Assembly (NCBI RefSeq): GCF_022832975.1
Contig: NZ_CP094846.1
Span: 620,001-684,000, forward strand
Length of the DNA: 64,000 nt
From: Ornithobacterium rhinotracheale
GTDB taxonomy: Bacteria; Bacteroidota; Bacteroidia; Flavobacteriales; Weeksellaceae
Direction of reading: 5' to 3'
Within the stretch, counting starts at the first letter, position 1; every line of letters starts with the position of its first letter. Both the position numbers and the translations under genes were made by a program. The notes under the pieces are model-generated. The model ran no database searches, was not told the DNA's origin, and saw only the letters and a list, made by a program, of their open reading frames with translations. Below are positions 34,760 through 44,781 of the stretch, piece after piece.

Positions 34760-37717
34760 ATGAAAAAGAATAATATTAAACTTAAAAATTTATTGATTTT
34801 TGCAAGCTTTTTGTCAAGTGGAATCGCTTTTTCACAAATGAAGATAGAAGGCGTTGTGAAATCGGTCGAAGGATATCCTGAGGTAGGAGCATTGATTAGT
34901 ATAAATGGCTCTGAAGTTACAGAAACAGATTCAGAAGGAAATTATGTTTTGGAGGTTTTTCCGAACCAAATTCAGTCTAAAACCTTTACTTTAAATGTAG
35001 AAGGTCTTGATGGTAAAGTAGCTTCTAAAGTATTCGATTTCACAGATGGTACCAATGTGAGAAATGATTTTATTTTACATGGAATTGTGCTTGACGATGT
35101 TGTAGCGATCGGTTACGGTAGTGTGAAAAAATCGGATTTAACGGGGGCGGTAACAGCTATTTCTTCAAAAGATTTTAATGAAGGAGTAATAAGCTCTCCA
35201 GAGCAATTAATTCAAGGTAAAGCTGCTGGGGTTCAAATTACAAGTAATGGTGGTGCGCCTGGTTCTGGTTCTATGATTAGAGTGAGAGGTACGGCGTCAT
35301 TGAACGCTTCAAATGATCCGTTAATCGTAATTGATGGTATGCCAATTGACAATGGAGGTATTAATGGAGCTGCCAATCCTTTGGCTTTAATTAATCCAAA
35401 TGATATTGAATCTTTCAATATTTTGAAAGATGCGTCTGCTGCAGCTATTTATGGTAATAGAGCTACGAATGGAGTAATCATTATTACAACAAAAAAAGGG
35501 AAAAGTGGAGACATAAGAGTTAATTACAATGCCACTACTTCAATTTCTGAAAAATTCGGAGAAATTGATATGTTAAATGCAGATGAATATAAACAAATAG
35601 CCAATAAATATTTATCTCCGGATAAGCTAGCCTTAATGGGCAATGCCGACACCCATTGGCAAAATCAGATATATAGACTAGCTGTAGGATTTGACAATAA
35701 TCTATCTATCTCTGGAGGGATTGGTAGGGTGCCTGTAAGGTTATCGGTTGGATATTTAAATCAAGATGGTATTTTAAAAACCAACAATATAGAAAGAACT
35801 ACTTTAGGTTTAAATATTAATCCGAGATTATTTGATAATCATTTAGCAATTAATATCAATGCAAAAGGAACTTATGCAGAAAATAGATTTGCGAGTACAG
35901 AAGCGATTGGTTCTGCGGTCTCTTTCGCTCCAACTCAGCCTGTTTTTGCTCCGAATATGTCTCAATTTGGGGGGTACTGGACATGGGTGAATTCTGATGG
36001 TTCCCCAAATGTGAATGCAACAAAGAATCCTCTGTCTTTGCTTAATCAAAGATTTGATTATTCATATGTAAGAAGAGTGCTAAGTAATATTCAGTTTGAT
36101 TATAAATTTCACTTTTTGCCAGATTTAAAAGTGAATTTGAATTTAGGTTTGGATTATTCTGATTCGAATGGGAGCGTAACTCAATTACCAACCTTATCAA
36201 CTGTTTATGCGGATAAAGGAAATTTTAGAAAGTATAGTCAAGTTAAGAAGAATAGATTACTAGAATTATATTTTAATTACACAAAACGTCTTGAGCAATT
36301 AGATTCTGATTTAGATTTAATGGTAGGGTATTCATACCAAAAATGGAATGAGAATGTTCCTTTCTCTCCTACCAAAAACGGTTTAGGTGTTTTGAGTCCT
36401 GTATCGGGGGTTGATTTCTTTACTCAAAATATTTTGCTTTCATATTATGGAAGACTTAATTACACTTTAAAGGATAGATATTTGTTAACGGCAACAGTTC
36501 GTAGAGATGGTTCTTCAAGATTTAATGAAGATAATAGATTTGGTATTTTTCCATCAGTTTCATTGGCTTGGAGATTAGATAAAGAGCCATTTTTAGAAGA
36601 TATTGATGCTATCTCAACTTTTAAAATTAGAGGAGGCTGGGGAGTTACCGGTCAGCAAGATATAGGTTCTAATTATCCATATTTACCAATATACAGTGAG
36701 TCAGATAGTAGTACAAGGTATTTATTTGGAAATACATACTATAATTTGCTTAGACCTAATGGTTACGATTCTGATATTAAATGGGAAACAACAAAAACAG
36801 GAAACATAGGTTTAGATTTTGGCTTGTTAAGAGATAGAATTTTATTTAATGTTGATGCATATAAAAGAAAAACTTCAGATTTGTTAAGTGTTGTACCAGT
36901 CCCTGCGGGAGCTAATTTTACCAATTTACTTTTGACTAATGTTGGAAATATGGAAGCAAAAGGTCTTGAGGTTTCAGCTGTGGTAAAAGCGATTGAAAAA
37001 GAAGATTTTTCATGGGATATGACATTTAATGCAACATGGCAAGATTCAAAAGTTACGAATTTATCGGTAACAAATAATCCAAATCAAAAAGTGCAAACAG
37101 GAGGGATTAATGGTATCATAGGAGCTACAATCCAAGTTCAAGCTGTTGATCATAAACCAAATTCGTTCTATGTTTATGAGCAAATATATAAAGATGGAAA
37201 ACCAATAGAGGGAAAGTATGTAGACTTCAATAAAGATGGAGTAATTAACGAACAAGATTTAAGACCTTACGAGTCCCCATTGCCTAAATCTTTGTATGGA
37301 TTTTCAACATCTGTAAGATATAAAAATTGGAATTTTGGATGTAGTTTAAGGGCAAGCTTAGGAAACTATGTTTATAATAATATGAATTCTCAATTTGGAA
37401 CATTGCAATTTCTAGAGGTTAATGGAAATTTAACAAATTTGAGTCGAGATTATTATAATTCAAACTTTAATGAACGACAGTTCTTCTCAGATTATTATGT
37501 AGAGAAAGCATCTTTCTTAAGAATGGATAATATTAATTTAGGCTATAGCTTACCTAAGTTTGTAGGTAATTCCAAACTTAAGTTAACAGCTTCTATAAAT
37601 AATGTATTTGTAATTACAAGTTATAGTGGGATTGATCCAGAAATCTCAAGTGGAATTGATAATAACTTCTATCAAAGACCAAGAGTTTATTCATTTGGCG
37701 TAAATCTTCAATTTTAA
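34760..37717 (+). CDS. SusC/RagA-family TonB-dependent outer-membrane transporter of the GH97 locus
   Basis: A 985-residue SusC-type receptor. The signal peptide ends IAFSQ and is followed by a carboxypeptidase-D-like regulatory domain (IEGVVKSVEGYPEVGALI). Next come a TonB-box-like LDDVVAIGYGSVKKSDLTGAV, the plug (PLIVIDGMPID, NPNDIESFNILKDASAAAIYG, ATNGVIIITTKKG) and the beta-barrel with final strand VYSFGVNLQF. I prefer the ATG at 34760 (MKKNNIKLKN), which gives a normal signal peptide; the ATG at 34700 would add 20 extra residues. It is followed by SusD after 21 bases and GH97, so it most likely imports alpha-glucan oligosaccharides. Confidence 0.95.
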   Translation: MKKNNIKLKNLLIFASFLSSGIAFSQMKIEGVVKSVEGYPEVGALISINGSEVTETDSEGNYVLEVFPNQIQSKTFTLNVEGLDGKVASKVFDFTDGTNVRNDFILHGIVLDDVVAIGYGSVKKSDLTGAVTAISSKDFNEGVISSPEQLIQGKAAGVQITSNGGAPGSGSMIRVRGTASLNASNDPLIVIDGMPIDNGGINGAANPLALINPNDIESFNILKDASAAAIYGNRATNGVIIITTKKGKSGDIRVNYNATTSISEKFGEIDMLNADEYKQIANKYLSPDKLALMGNADTHWQNQIYRLAVGFDNNLSISGGIGRVPVRLSVGYLNQDGILKTNNIERTTLGLNINPRLFDNHLAININAKGTYAENRFASTEAIGSAVSFAPTQPVFAPNMSQFGGYWTWVNSDGSPNVNATKNPLSLLNQRFDYSYVRRVLSNIQFDYKFHFLPDLKVNLNLGLDYSDSNGSVTQLPTLSTVYADKGNFRKYSQVKKNRLLELYFNYTKRLEQLDSDLDLMVGYSYQKWNENVPFSPTKNGLGVLSPVSGVDFFTQNILLSYYGRLNYTLKDRYLLTATVRRDGSSRFNEDNRFGIFPSVSLAWRLDKEPFLEDIDAISTFKIRGGWGVTGQQDIGSNYPYLPIYSESDSSTRYLFGNTYYNLLRPNGYDSDIKWETTKTGNIGLDFGLLRDRILFNVDAYKRKTSDLLSVVPVPAGANFTNLLLTNVGNMEAKGLEVSAVVKAIEKEDFSWDMTFNATWQDSKVTNLSVTNNPNQKVQTGGINGIIGATIQVQAVDHKPNSFYVYEQIYKDGKPIEGKYVDFNKDGVINEQDLRPYESPLPKSLYGFSTSVRYKNWNFGCSLRASLGNYVYNNMNSQFGTLQFLEVNGNLTNLSRDYYNSNFNERQFFSDYYVEKASFLRMDNINLGYSLPKFVGNSKLKLTASINNVFVITSYSGIDPEISSGIDNNFYQRPRVYSFGVNLQF

Positions 37718-37738
37718 AAATCTAAACAATAAAATTAT

Positions 37739-39331
37739 ATGATACTTAGAAATATAAAAATAGGATTATTAGCGATTTTCGTAAGTATGGGGTTTTACTC
37801 ATGCGAAAAGGATTTAGGAGAATTTGATAGTAGTAGTTATACTTCAGAAAAAGTATACGAAAATCCAGAAAATTATATTGGAGTTCTTGCGAAATGTTAT
37901 GCGGGGCTTGCTGTAGGAGGACAAACGGATGGAGATGGCAGTCAAGATATTGGAGGAATTGATGGGGGCATGTCAAATTATTTAAGACAGTATTTTCAGT
38001 TACAAGAATTACCGACTGATGAAGCCATTATAGCTTGGGGAGAAGCAAATTTGCCAGACTTACATAATATGACTTGGGGAGCAGATAATCAGTTTACCAC
38101 AGCAATGTATTATAGAGTGATGTATCAAGTGACATTGGCAAATGAATTTATAAGAGAGACATCTGATAGTCGATTGAATTCAAGAGGTTTCTCTGTTACT
38201 GATATAGAGAAAATTAAAGGCTATAGAGCTGAAGCTCGATTTTTAAGAGCTCTTAGTTATTATCATGCCTTGGATTTATTTGGAAATATGCCTTTTGTAG
38301 ATGAGAATTTTAAAATAGGGGCAAGTCAGCCGCCACGAATTAAGAGAGCAGAACTTTTTAAATTCGTTGAAAAAGAACTTCTAGAAATAAAAGACAAACT
38401 AAAAGAACCAAGAACAAATGAATATGGAAGAGCAGATAAAGCTGTGGCTTGGATGCTGTTAGCTAAATTATATTTAAATGCAGAGGTGTACACAGGAGAA
38501 CAAAGATATAAAGAAGCTGTTGAGTATTCTGATAAAGTAAATAATGCAGCCTATTCACTAAATCCAAAATACGAAAATTTATTTTTAGCTGATAACAATA
38601 TAGACAATAATGAAGTTATTTTTCCAATTAATTTCAATGGTACAAGTACAAGGACTTGGGGAGGAACTACTTACATTATTCACGCAGGTGTAGGAGGTAG
38701 CATGAAGGCTTCAGAATATGGAATTAACGGAGGTTGGTATGGTTTGAGAACGACAAAAAGTTTAGTTGAAAAATTTCCAAATACAAATGGAACTAAAGAT
38801 GTCAGAGGTAGATTCTATACAGATGGACAAACATTGGAAATAAACAATGTCTCAAATTTCTCAGAAGGATATCCGTTGATTAAGTTTAAAAATATAACTT
38901 CTACAGGTAGAGCTGGATCGGATGCTACTGGAAATTTTGTAGATACAGATTTTCCTTTATTTAGACTAGCAGATTCTTATCTAATGTATGCAGAGGCCGT
39001 TCTTAGAGGAGGTGGCGGAGATAAATCTAAGGCCTTAGATTTAGTAAATAAGATTAGGGAGAGAGCTTATAGAAGCAAAGACGGAAATATTAGAGAAAGC
39101 GAACTTACTTTAGATTTTATTTTAGATGAAAGAGCTCGTGAACTAGCTTGGGAAGCAATGAGAAGAACTGATTTGATCAGGTATAATAAATTTACTACGG
39201 GGCAATATGTTTGGCCGTGGAAAGGAGGTGTGAAAGAAGGTAAAGGTGTTGAGGAATTCAAAAATCTTTATCCAATACCATCAAAGGATTTAATCGTAAA
39301 TACTAATTTAATTCAAAATAAAGGATATTAA
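37739..39331 (+). CDS. SusD/RagB-like nutrient-binding lipoprotein of the GH97 locus
   Basis: A 530-residue lipoprotein (lipobox FYSC, Cys near 22). It has SusD-family motifs: KGYRAEARFLRALSYYHALD near 160 (the canonical RFLRALxYxxLxxxFG pattern continues as LFGNMPFVDE), RLADSYLMYAEAVLRGG near 410 and LDERARELAWEAMRRTDLIRY near 465. The C-terminal YPIPSKDLIVN ending is also typical. It pairs with the SusC gene 21 bases upstream and precedes GH97 by 13 bases. Ligand inferred: alpha-linked gluco-oligosaccharide. Confidence 0.97.
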   Translation: MILRNIKIGLLAIFVSMGFYSCEKDLGEFDSSSYTSEKVYENPENYIGVLAKCYAGLAVGGQTDGDGSQDIGGIDGGMSNYLRQYFQLQELPTDEAIIAWGEANLPDLHNMTWGADNQFTTAMYYRVMYQVTLANEFIRETSDSRLNSRGFSVTDIEKIKGYRAEARFLRALSYYHALDLFGNMPFVDENFKIGASQPPRIKRAELFKFVEKELLEIKDKLKEPRTNEYGRADKAVAWMLLAKLYLNAEVYTGEQRYKEAVEYSDKVNNAAYSLNPKYENLFLADNNIDNNEVIFPINFNGTSTRTWGGTTYIIHAGVGGSMKASEYGINGGWYGLRTTKSLVEKFPNTNGTKDVRGRFYTDGQTLEINNVSNFSEGYPLIKFKNITSTGRAGSDATGNFVDTDFPLFRLADSYLMYAEAVLRGGGGDKSKALDLVNKIRERAYRSKDGNIRESELTLDFILDERARELAWEAMRRTDLIRYNKFTTGQYVWPWKGGVKEGKGVEEFKNLYPIPSKDLIVNTNLIQNKGY

Positions 39332-39344
39332 AATATAATAAAGT

Positions 39345-41486
39345 ATGAAGAAGATTTTTGTAGTATTAATTACATTGATTTCGGTTTCAATTTTTGGACA
39401 AAGTCTAAAATCACCAAATGGAGATTTTCAATTAGACTTTAGTTTAAAAGATGGAGTGCCATATTACAATTTAAAGTATAAAGGAGAACAAATCATAAAT
39501 GATTCAAAGTTAGGTTTTGAAATATATAAAGAAGCAACATACAACCTTAAAGATATTACTAATCAGGAAAGTTACAGTTTTGATTCTGGGTTTAAGTTCG
39601 TGTCAGAAAGTAGAGACTCGAAAAACGAGAAATGGAAACCTGTTTTGGGAGAAAAAAAAGAATATGTAAATCATTATAATGAATTAGATGTGAGGTTGTT
39701 GCATGAAAAAGATGATAAGGTTTTAATTATTCAATTTAGGTTATTTGATGATGGGCTAGCGTTCCGCTATGAATTTCCAGAACAAAAGAATTTAAATTAT
39801 TTCATAATTAAAGAGGAAAACTCCGAGTTCAATCTGCCATTTGACCCAAAAGCTTGGTGGATTGCGGGAGACTATGATACGCAAGAGTATGTTTATCAAA
39901 CCTCAAAATTGTCAGAGGTGCCTGAAAGATGGGAACAAAGCGTAGAGCAAAATGTTTCACAATCTCCGATTAAAAATGCAGTGCAATCACCTTTGATGCT
40001 TAAGCGAGAAGATGGGAAACCGTTGTATTTAAATATTGCTGAAGCTGCTGTAATTAACTATCCAGCATCAAATTTAGATGTGGATGCAAATAAATTAAGT
40101 TTAAAAATTCATTTAACGCCAGATGTGCAAGGAGCAAAAGGATATATCCAGACAAGTGCATTTACACCTTGGAGAGTCGTGATTGTTTCTCCAAAGGCTG
40201 AGGGTGTTTTGGCATCAAAAATGATTTTTAACTTGAATGAGCCGACAAAATATCAAGATACTTCATGGATAAAACCAACCAAATACATGGGAGTTTGGTG
40301 GGAAATGATTATCGGAAAATCTTCGTGGGCTTATTCAGATGCCGACAATGTGAAAATTGGAGAAACTGATTTTTCTAAGTTAAAGCCAACTGGAAAGCAC
40401 GCTGCAAATAATGAAAAAGTCAAAGAATATATTGATTTTGCTGCAGAAAATGGATTTGACGGCTTATTGATTGAAGGTTGGAATGAAGGTTGGGAAGATT
40501 GGTTCGGGAAATCAAAAGAATTTGTATTTGACTTCATTTCACCTTATCCAGATTTTGACATAAAAATGTTGAACGATTATGCTCATAAAAAAGGAATCAA
40601 ATTAATTATGCACCACGAAACATCTGGCTCTGCAACCAATTATGAGAGATGGGCAGACGATGCATTTAAATTGATGAACAAATATGGGTATGATGCGGTA
40701 AAAACGGGATATGTAGGGAACATCATCCCGAGAGGAGAACACCATTATAGCCAATGGATGATCAATCATTACAATAGAATTGCAGAAAAAGCAGCCAAAT
40801 ATAAAGTGATGGTAAATTCACACGAATCTGTGAGACCAACGGGTTTGAGCAGAACTTATCCTAACTGGGTCGCAGCAGAAGCAGCACGAGGTACAGAATA
40901 TGAAGTGTTTGGAGGAAATCCACCAGAGCATCAAACAATTTTGCCATTTACTCGATTTATGGGAGGAGCAATGGATTACACGCCAGGAATTTTTCAAACC
41001 AAAATCGATTATTATTTCCCTGGAGATACAAGATTTGTAAAAACAACTTTGGCTAAGCAATTAGGTCTTTATGTTGTGATGTATTCGCCATTGCAGATGG
41101 CAGCAGATTTGCCAGAGAATTATAAAAAACATATGGATGCATTCCAATTTATAAAAGATGTACCTGCCGATTGGGATGACACAATTATTCTTGCAGCAGA
41201 ACCAGGTGATTATATTCACACTGCTAGAAAAGCTAAGGGAAAGAATGAATGGTATGTTGGGGGGATTACCGATGAGAATGCAAGAGATTATATAGTGAAT
41301 CTTTCTTTCTTGGATAAAGGTAAAAAATATGAAGCAACTATTTATGAAGACGGTAAAAATGCCGATTATGAGAAAAATCCGCAGTCTTACCATATTTATA
41401 AAAAAGTAGTAACTAATAAGTCTAAGATAAAGATTAAAATGGCAAGAAGCGGAGGATATGCAATATCTCTTAAACCAATAAAATAA
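39345..41486 (+). CDS. GH97 alpha-glucosidase (SusB-like, inverting type)
   Basis: A 713-residue secreted or periplasmic enzyme with signal peptide ending SIFGQ. It has the GH97 N-terminal beta-sandwich (SLKSPNGDFQLDFSL), the TIM barrel and a C-terminal beta domain. Barrel motifs are WWEMIIGKSSWAY, LIEGWNEGWEDWFG, HHETSGSATNYE (Glu near 424) and VNSHESVRPTGLSRTYPN (Glu near 493). The spacing of these two Glu (about 70 residues) fits the catalytic residues of inverting SusB-type enzymes, and VKTGYVG stands where retaining relatives have an Asp nucleophile. It would release glucose from alpha-glucans brought in by the adjacent SusCD pair. Confidence 0.95.
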   Translation: MKKIFVVLITLISVSIFGQSLKSPNGDFQLDFSLKDGVPYYNLKYKGEQIINDSKLGFEIYKEATYNLKDITNQESYSFDSGFKFVSESRDSKNEKWKPVLGEKKEYVNHYNELDVRLLHEKDDKVLIIQFRLFDDGLAFRYEFPEQKNLNYFIIKEENSEFNLPFDPKAWWIAGDYDTQEYVYQTSKLSEVPERWEQSVEQNVSQSPIKNAVQSPLMLKREDGKPLYLNIAEAAVINYPASNLDVDANKLSLKIHLTPDVQGAKGYIQTSAFTPWRVVIVSPKAEGVLASKMIFNLNEPTKYQDTSWIKPTKYMGVWWEMIIGKSSWAYSDADNVKIGETDFSKLKPTGKHAANNEKVKEYIDFAAENGFDGLLIEGWNEGWEDWFGKSKEFVFDFISPYPDFDIKMLNDYAHKKGIKLIMHHETSGSATNYERWADDAFKLMNKYGYDAVKTGYVGNIIPRGEHHYSQWMINHYNRIAEKAAKYKVMVNSHESVRPTGLSRTYPNWVAAEAARGTEYEVFGGNPPEHQTILPFTRFMGGAMDYTPGIFQTKIDYYFPGDTRFVKTTLAKQLGLYVVMYSPLQMAADLPENYKKHMDAFQFIKDVPADWDDTIILAAEPGDYIHTARKAKGKNEWYVGGITDENARDYIVNLSFLDKGKKYEATIYEDGKNADYEKNPQSYHIYKKVVTNKSKIKIKMARSGGYAISLKPIK

Positions 41487-41507
41487 ATTTGAATACTGAA
41501 ATTATTC

Positions 41508-41540
41508 AAAAGCGTTACATACACTATGTAACGCTTTTTT
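41508..41540. terminator. Bidirectional terminator between the GH97 locus and the rRNA methyltransferase
   Basis: A 13-bp perfect stem, AAAAGCGTTACAT with ATGTAACGCTTTT around a 5-base loop, flanked by A and T runs, between converging genes. Confidence 0.92.
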
Positions 41541-41541
41541 A

Positions 41542-42330
41542 TTAACAACTTCTACGCTGTCTCACCGCCTCGTACAAGCAGATTGCCACGGCGTTGCTCA
41601 CATTGAGCGAGTCTACTTTGCCATTCATCGGGATTTTGATGGTGTGCGTTACATCTTTTAGCCAAAAATGGCTTAATCCCGTAGATTCTGTACCAAAAAT
41701 TAGAGCCGTTCCCGCTTTCATTTGGCAGGCAAACAAGTCTCGCGTGTCATCGCGTAAAAAAGTAGCCAAAATCTGGATTTTTTGTTCACGACAAAATTCG
41801 ACAAAATCTTGCGCATTGGCATAAATAATTTTATTGGTAAAAACCGTTCCCACGCTACTACGCACCACATTGGGGTTAAAGAAATCCACACGCTCATCGC
41901 ACACCACCACGGCATCGGCACCAGCGGCATCTGCCGAGCGTAAAATAGCCCCAAGGTTTCCAGGTTTTTCCACCTGCTCGAGCACTACAATCAGCGGATT
42001 TTCAATATGTTTTAAATCTTGTAAATCGTTTAATTTCTGTTTGTAAACGCCTAAAATTCCGCCCGTTGTTTTGCGGTAGGCTATCTTTTCAAAAATCTCT
42101 TGAGTAATTTCAAAAATTTGATTTTCAGGTAATTTTTGTTTTAATTCTTCATCTGAAAAAAAATCAGGACAAACGAAAAAGCTCTCTGCCTCAAAACCAT
42201 TTTGCAAAGCCAAAAGATTTTCCTGCACACCTTCGGCTACCAAAAGACCAGTTTTTTTTCGGTCGCGGGATTTTTGTTGCAGTTTGATTAAATCCTTGAT
42301 TTTCTGATTTTGAACACTTGATATCAACAT
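41542..42330 (-). CDS. TrmH/SpoU-family RNA 2'-O-methyltransferase
   Basis: A 262-residue SPOUT methyltransferase acting on rRNA or tRNA ribose. The N-terminal substrate-binding domain (IKDLIKLQQKSRDRKKTGLLVAEG) is followed by the trefoil-knot domain. The latter carries LEQVEKPGNLGAILRSADAAGADAVV (motif 1), IFGTESTGLS (motif 2) and IKIPMNGKVDSLNVSNAVAICLYEAVRQR (motif 3). Length fits the RlmB-like and TsnR-like groups. The exact target nucleotide cannot be read from sequence. It is divergent from maeB with its own -7 box. Confidence 0.93.
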   Translation of the reverse strand: MLISSVQNQKIKDLIKLQQKSRDRKKTGLLVAEGVQENLLALQNGFEAESFFVCPDFFSDEELKQKLPENQIFEITQEIFEKIAYRKTTGGILGVYKQKLNDLQDLKHIENPLIVVLEQVEKPGNLGAILRSADAAGADAVVVCDERVDFFNPNVVRSSVGTVFTNKIIYANAQDFVEFCREQKIQILATFLRDDTRDLFACQMKAGTALIFGTESTGLSHFWLKDVTHTIKIPMNGKVDSLNVSNAVAICLYEAVRQRRSC

Positions 42331-42362
42331 GAGGAATTATATTTTTTGATAGCTTTATAACA

Positions 42363-42370
42363 CAAAAGTA
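42363..42370 (-). promoter_or_regulatory. Promoter -7 box of the rRNA methyltransferase
   Basis: The minus strand reads TACTTTTG, a TAnnTTTG match, 32 bases from the start. Confidence 0.5.
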
Positions 42371-42402
42371 ATTATTTTTTATCATCTAAAAACTGAAAGG
42401 CT

Positions 42403-42410
42403 TAACTTTG
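42403..42410 (+). promoter_or_regulatory. maeB promoter -7 box
   Basis: TAACTTTG is a full match, 38 bases before the maeB start. Confidence 0.6.
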
Positions 42411-42448
42411 CATTGATTTTACATCAAGTAAATAGTTAAATTTAAGAA

Positions 42449-44704
42449 ATGAAAAATCCTAGAATAGCCGACGAATTAAGGCAAGAAGCATTAGATTATC
42501 ATAAAAAAAGTCCGAGGGGAAAAATTGAAGTAATCCCCTCAAAACCGCACGCTACGCAGCGTGATTTGGCACTGGCATACTCGCCAGGGGTGGCAGAGCC
42601 ATGTTTGGAAATCGAGAAAAATCCAGAAACTGTATATGATTATACAGGCAAGGGGAATTTGGTTGCCGTAATCTCAAACGGTACGGCGGTACTTGGTTTG
42701 GGCGACATTGGAGCCGAAGCTTCAAAACCCGTGATGGAGGGAAAAGGTTTGCTTTTCAAAGTTTTTGCAGGCATCAATGTGTTTGATATTGAAATTAATG
42801 AAAAAGATCCAGATAAATTCATCGAAATCGTAAAAGGAATTGCACCAACCTTTGGCGGAATTAACCTAGAAGATATCAAGGCACCAGAGGCTTTTTATAT
42901 TGAGGAAAGACTTAAAAAAGAATTACCTATTCCATTAATGCACGACGACCAGCACGGAACAGCGATTATCTCGGCTGCTGCGTTGCTCAATGCGTTGGAA
43001 TTAGCAGAAAAAGACATCAAGGAAGTGAAATTAGTGGTAAACGGAGCAGGTGCGGCAGCAATTTCGTGTGCTAAATTATACCTTTCGCTTGGAGTGAGAA
43101 AAGAGAATTTATTTATGTGTGATTCCAAAGGAGTGATTACATCACGCCGTGAGGATTTAAACGACCGTAAGAAACTCTTTATCAACGACACACCAGCTAA
43201 TACGCTTGATGAGATAATTGATGGAACAGATGTTTTTGTTGGGCTTTCTACAGGTGATGTGTTGAAGCCTGAAATGTTAGCAAAAATGGCTGAAAACCCA
43301 ATTGTCTTTGCCTTGGCAAATCCAAACCCAGAAATTAAGTATGATTTAGCCGTAAAGACGCGTCCAGATGTAATCATGGCAACGGGACGAAGCGATTATC
43401 CTAACCAAGTAAACAATGTGCTTGGGTTCCCTTATATCTTTAGAGGAGCGTTAGATGTAAACGCATCTGAAATCAATGAGGAAATGAAGTTGGGTGCGGT
43501 GCACGCATTGGCAGATTTGGCAAAAGAGCCTGTTTCAGAAGAGGTGCTTTTGGCTTATAATCTCAAAAAATTGAATTTTGGTAAAAATTATATTATACCA
43601 AAACCATTCGATGAGCGTTTGATCACTCGTGTTTCTATGGCGGTGGCAAAAGCGGCGATAGATAGTGGTGTGGCGAGAAAACAAATCACGGATTGGGAAG
43701 CCTATCGTTTGCAATTGCTTGATAGAATGGGCAAAGATGATAAGCTCATTCGTGCTATTCAAAACCGCGCAAGGCTTAATTGCAAAAAAATCATTATGGC
43801 AGATGCCGAGGAATTTAATGTGCTAAAAGCCGCTCTAATCCTGAAACAAGAGGGCATCGCGGAGCCTATTCTATTAGGGCATAAGGATAAAATCTTGCAG
43901 ACAATTAAGAAAAATAAATTGGAGGTGGAGCTGCCCATCATCGACCCATTTGCTGATGACCAAGCCGAAAACCGCGAGAAATTCACTCAATTCCTATGGG
44001 AAAAAGGCGCCCGCAAGGGAATTACGCACTACCACGCAGAGAAATTGGTAACTTCCCGCTCACAATACGGTGCGCTCCTCCTTGAACACGGCTATGCCGA
44101 TGGGCTTTTAATCGGGTATTCTAAGGATTTTAAAACCTCCTTGCAGCCCATTAAACAGGCCATCAATAAGAAAGGAAACCTCATTGCGGGCGTTACGATG
44201 TTTTTGACGCACAAAAAGCCAATCTTCCTGTGCGATACCTCGATAAATGAGAATTTAACCGCTCAGCAAATCGTGGAGCTTACAAGAATGATTCACCAAT
44301 TCGTGAAGTCTATGGCAATTAGGCCACGCATCGCTCTACTATCAAACGAAAACTTTACACAGAGCAATGATGTTTCGCGCAAAATGGCCGAGGCTGCTGC
44401 CATTCTGCACCGCGAAAACCCAGAAATCGTGGTAGATGGCGAAATCCAAGCAGATACTGCACTGAACCACGAGCTGATGAAGAATTTCCCATTCTCTCGC
44501 TTGGATTCAAGTGTGGCAAATGTTTTTATCTTCCCAGACCAATTGTCGGCAAATATCACAAGCAAAATGTTGCGTGGTCTAGGCGTAGGGCAAATGATTG
44601 GCCCAATGTTGATTGGTTTAGAAAAATCAGTAAACATTATGCCTATGGGTTCAAGCGTAGAAGAAATCGTGAACTTAGCAACGGTTACTGTTTTAGAAAT
44701 GTAA
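42449..44704 (+). CDS. maeB: NADP-dependent malic enzyme with C-terminal phosphotransacetylase-like domain
   Basis: A 751-residue cytoplasmic enzyme that decarboxylates malate to pyruvate with NADP reduction. The malic domain (residues about 1-420) has LAYSPGVAEPCLEI, the catalytic HDDQHGTAIISAAALLNAL, the nucleotide-binding VVNGAGAAAISCAKLYLSLG and ALANPNPEI. Residues about 430-751 match the phosphate acetyltransferase-like domain found in long MaeB hybrids, which in relatives is regulatory and binds acetyl-CoA. Length is normal for the hybrid form. The gene is alone, with a hairpin downstream. Confidence 0.97.
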   Translation: MKNPRIADELRQEALDYHKKSPRGKIEVIPSKPHATQRDLALAYSPGVAEPCLEIEKNPETVYDYTGKGNLVAVISNGTAVLGLGDIGAEASKPVMEGKGLLFKVFAGINVFDIEINEKDPDKFIEIVKGIAPTFGGINLEDIKAPEAFYIEERLKKELPIPLMHDDQHGTAIISAAALLNALELAEKDIKEVKLVVNGAGAAAISCAKLYLSLGVRKENLFMCDSKGVITSRREDLNDRKKLFINDTPANTLDEIIDGTDVFVGLSTGDVLKPEMLAKMAENPIVFALANPNPEIKYDLAVKTRPDVIMATGRSDYPNQVNNVLGFPYIFRGALDVNASEINEEMKLGAVHALADLAKEPVSEEVLLAYNLKKLNFGKNYIIPKPFDERLITRVSMAVAKAAIDSGVARKQITDWEAYRLQLLDRMGKDDKLIRAIQNRARLNCKKIIMADAEEFNVLKAALILKQEGIAEPILLGHKDKILQTIKKNKLEVELPIIDPFADDQAENREKFTQFLWEKGARKGITHYHAEKLVTSRSQYGALLLEHGYADGLLIGYSKDFKTSLQPIKQAINKKGNLIAGVTMFLTHKKPIFLCDTSINENLTAQQIVELTRMIHQFVKSMAIRPRIALLSNENFTQSNDVSRKMAEAAAILHRENPEIVVDGEIQADTALNHELMKNFPFSRLDSSVANVFIFPDQLSANITSKMLRGLGVGQMIGPMLIGLEKSVNIMPMGSSVEEIVNLATVTVLEM

Positions 44705-44731
44705 TTTTTAGCTAAAAATAAATAATTAAAG

Positions 44732-44765
44732 AAAGGAAAATTCAGCGATGGATTTTCCTTTTTTT
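44732..44765. terminator. Terminator between maeB and recO
   Basis: A 10-bp stem, AAAGGAAAAT with ATTTTCCTTT, followed by a T run, between converging genes. Confidence 0.8.
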
Positions 44766-44781
44766 ATGACTAAAAAATCGC

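Noticed and set aside
34700-37717. Upstream start of the second SusC gene
   Set aside because: The extension puts a hydrophobic Cys-containing leader before a complete signal peptide at 34760.
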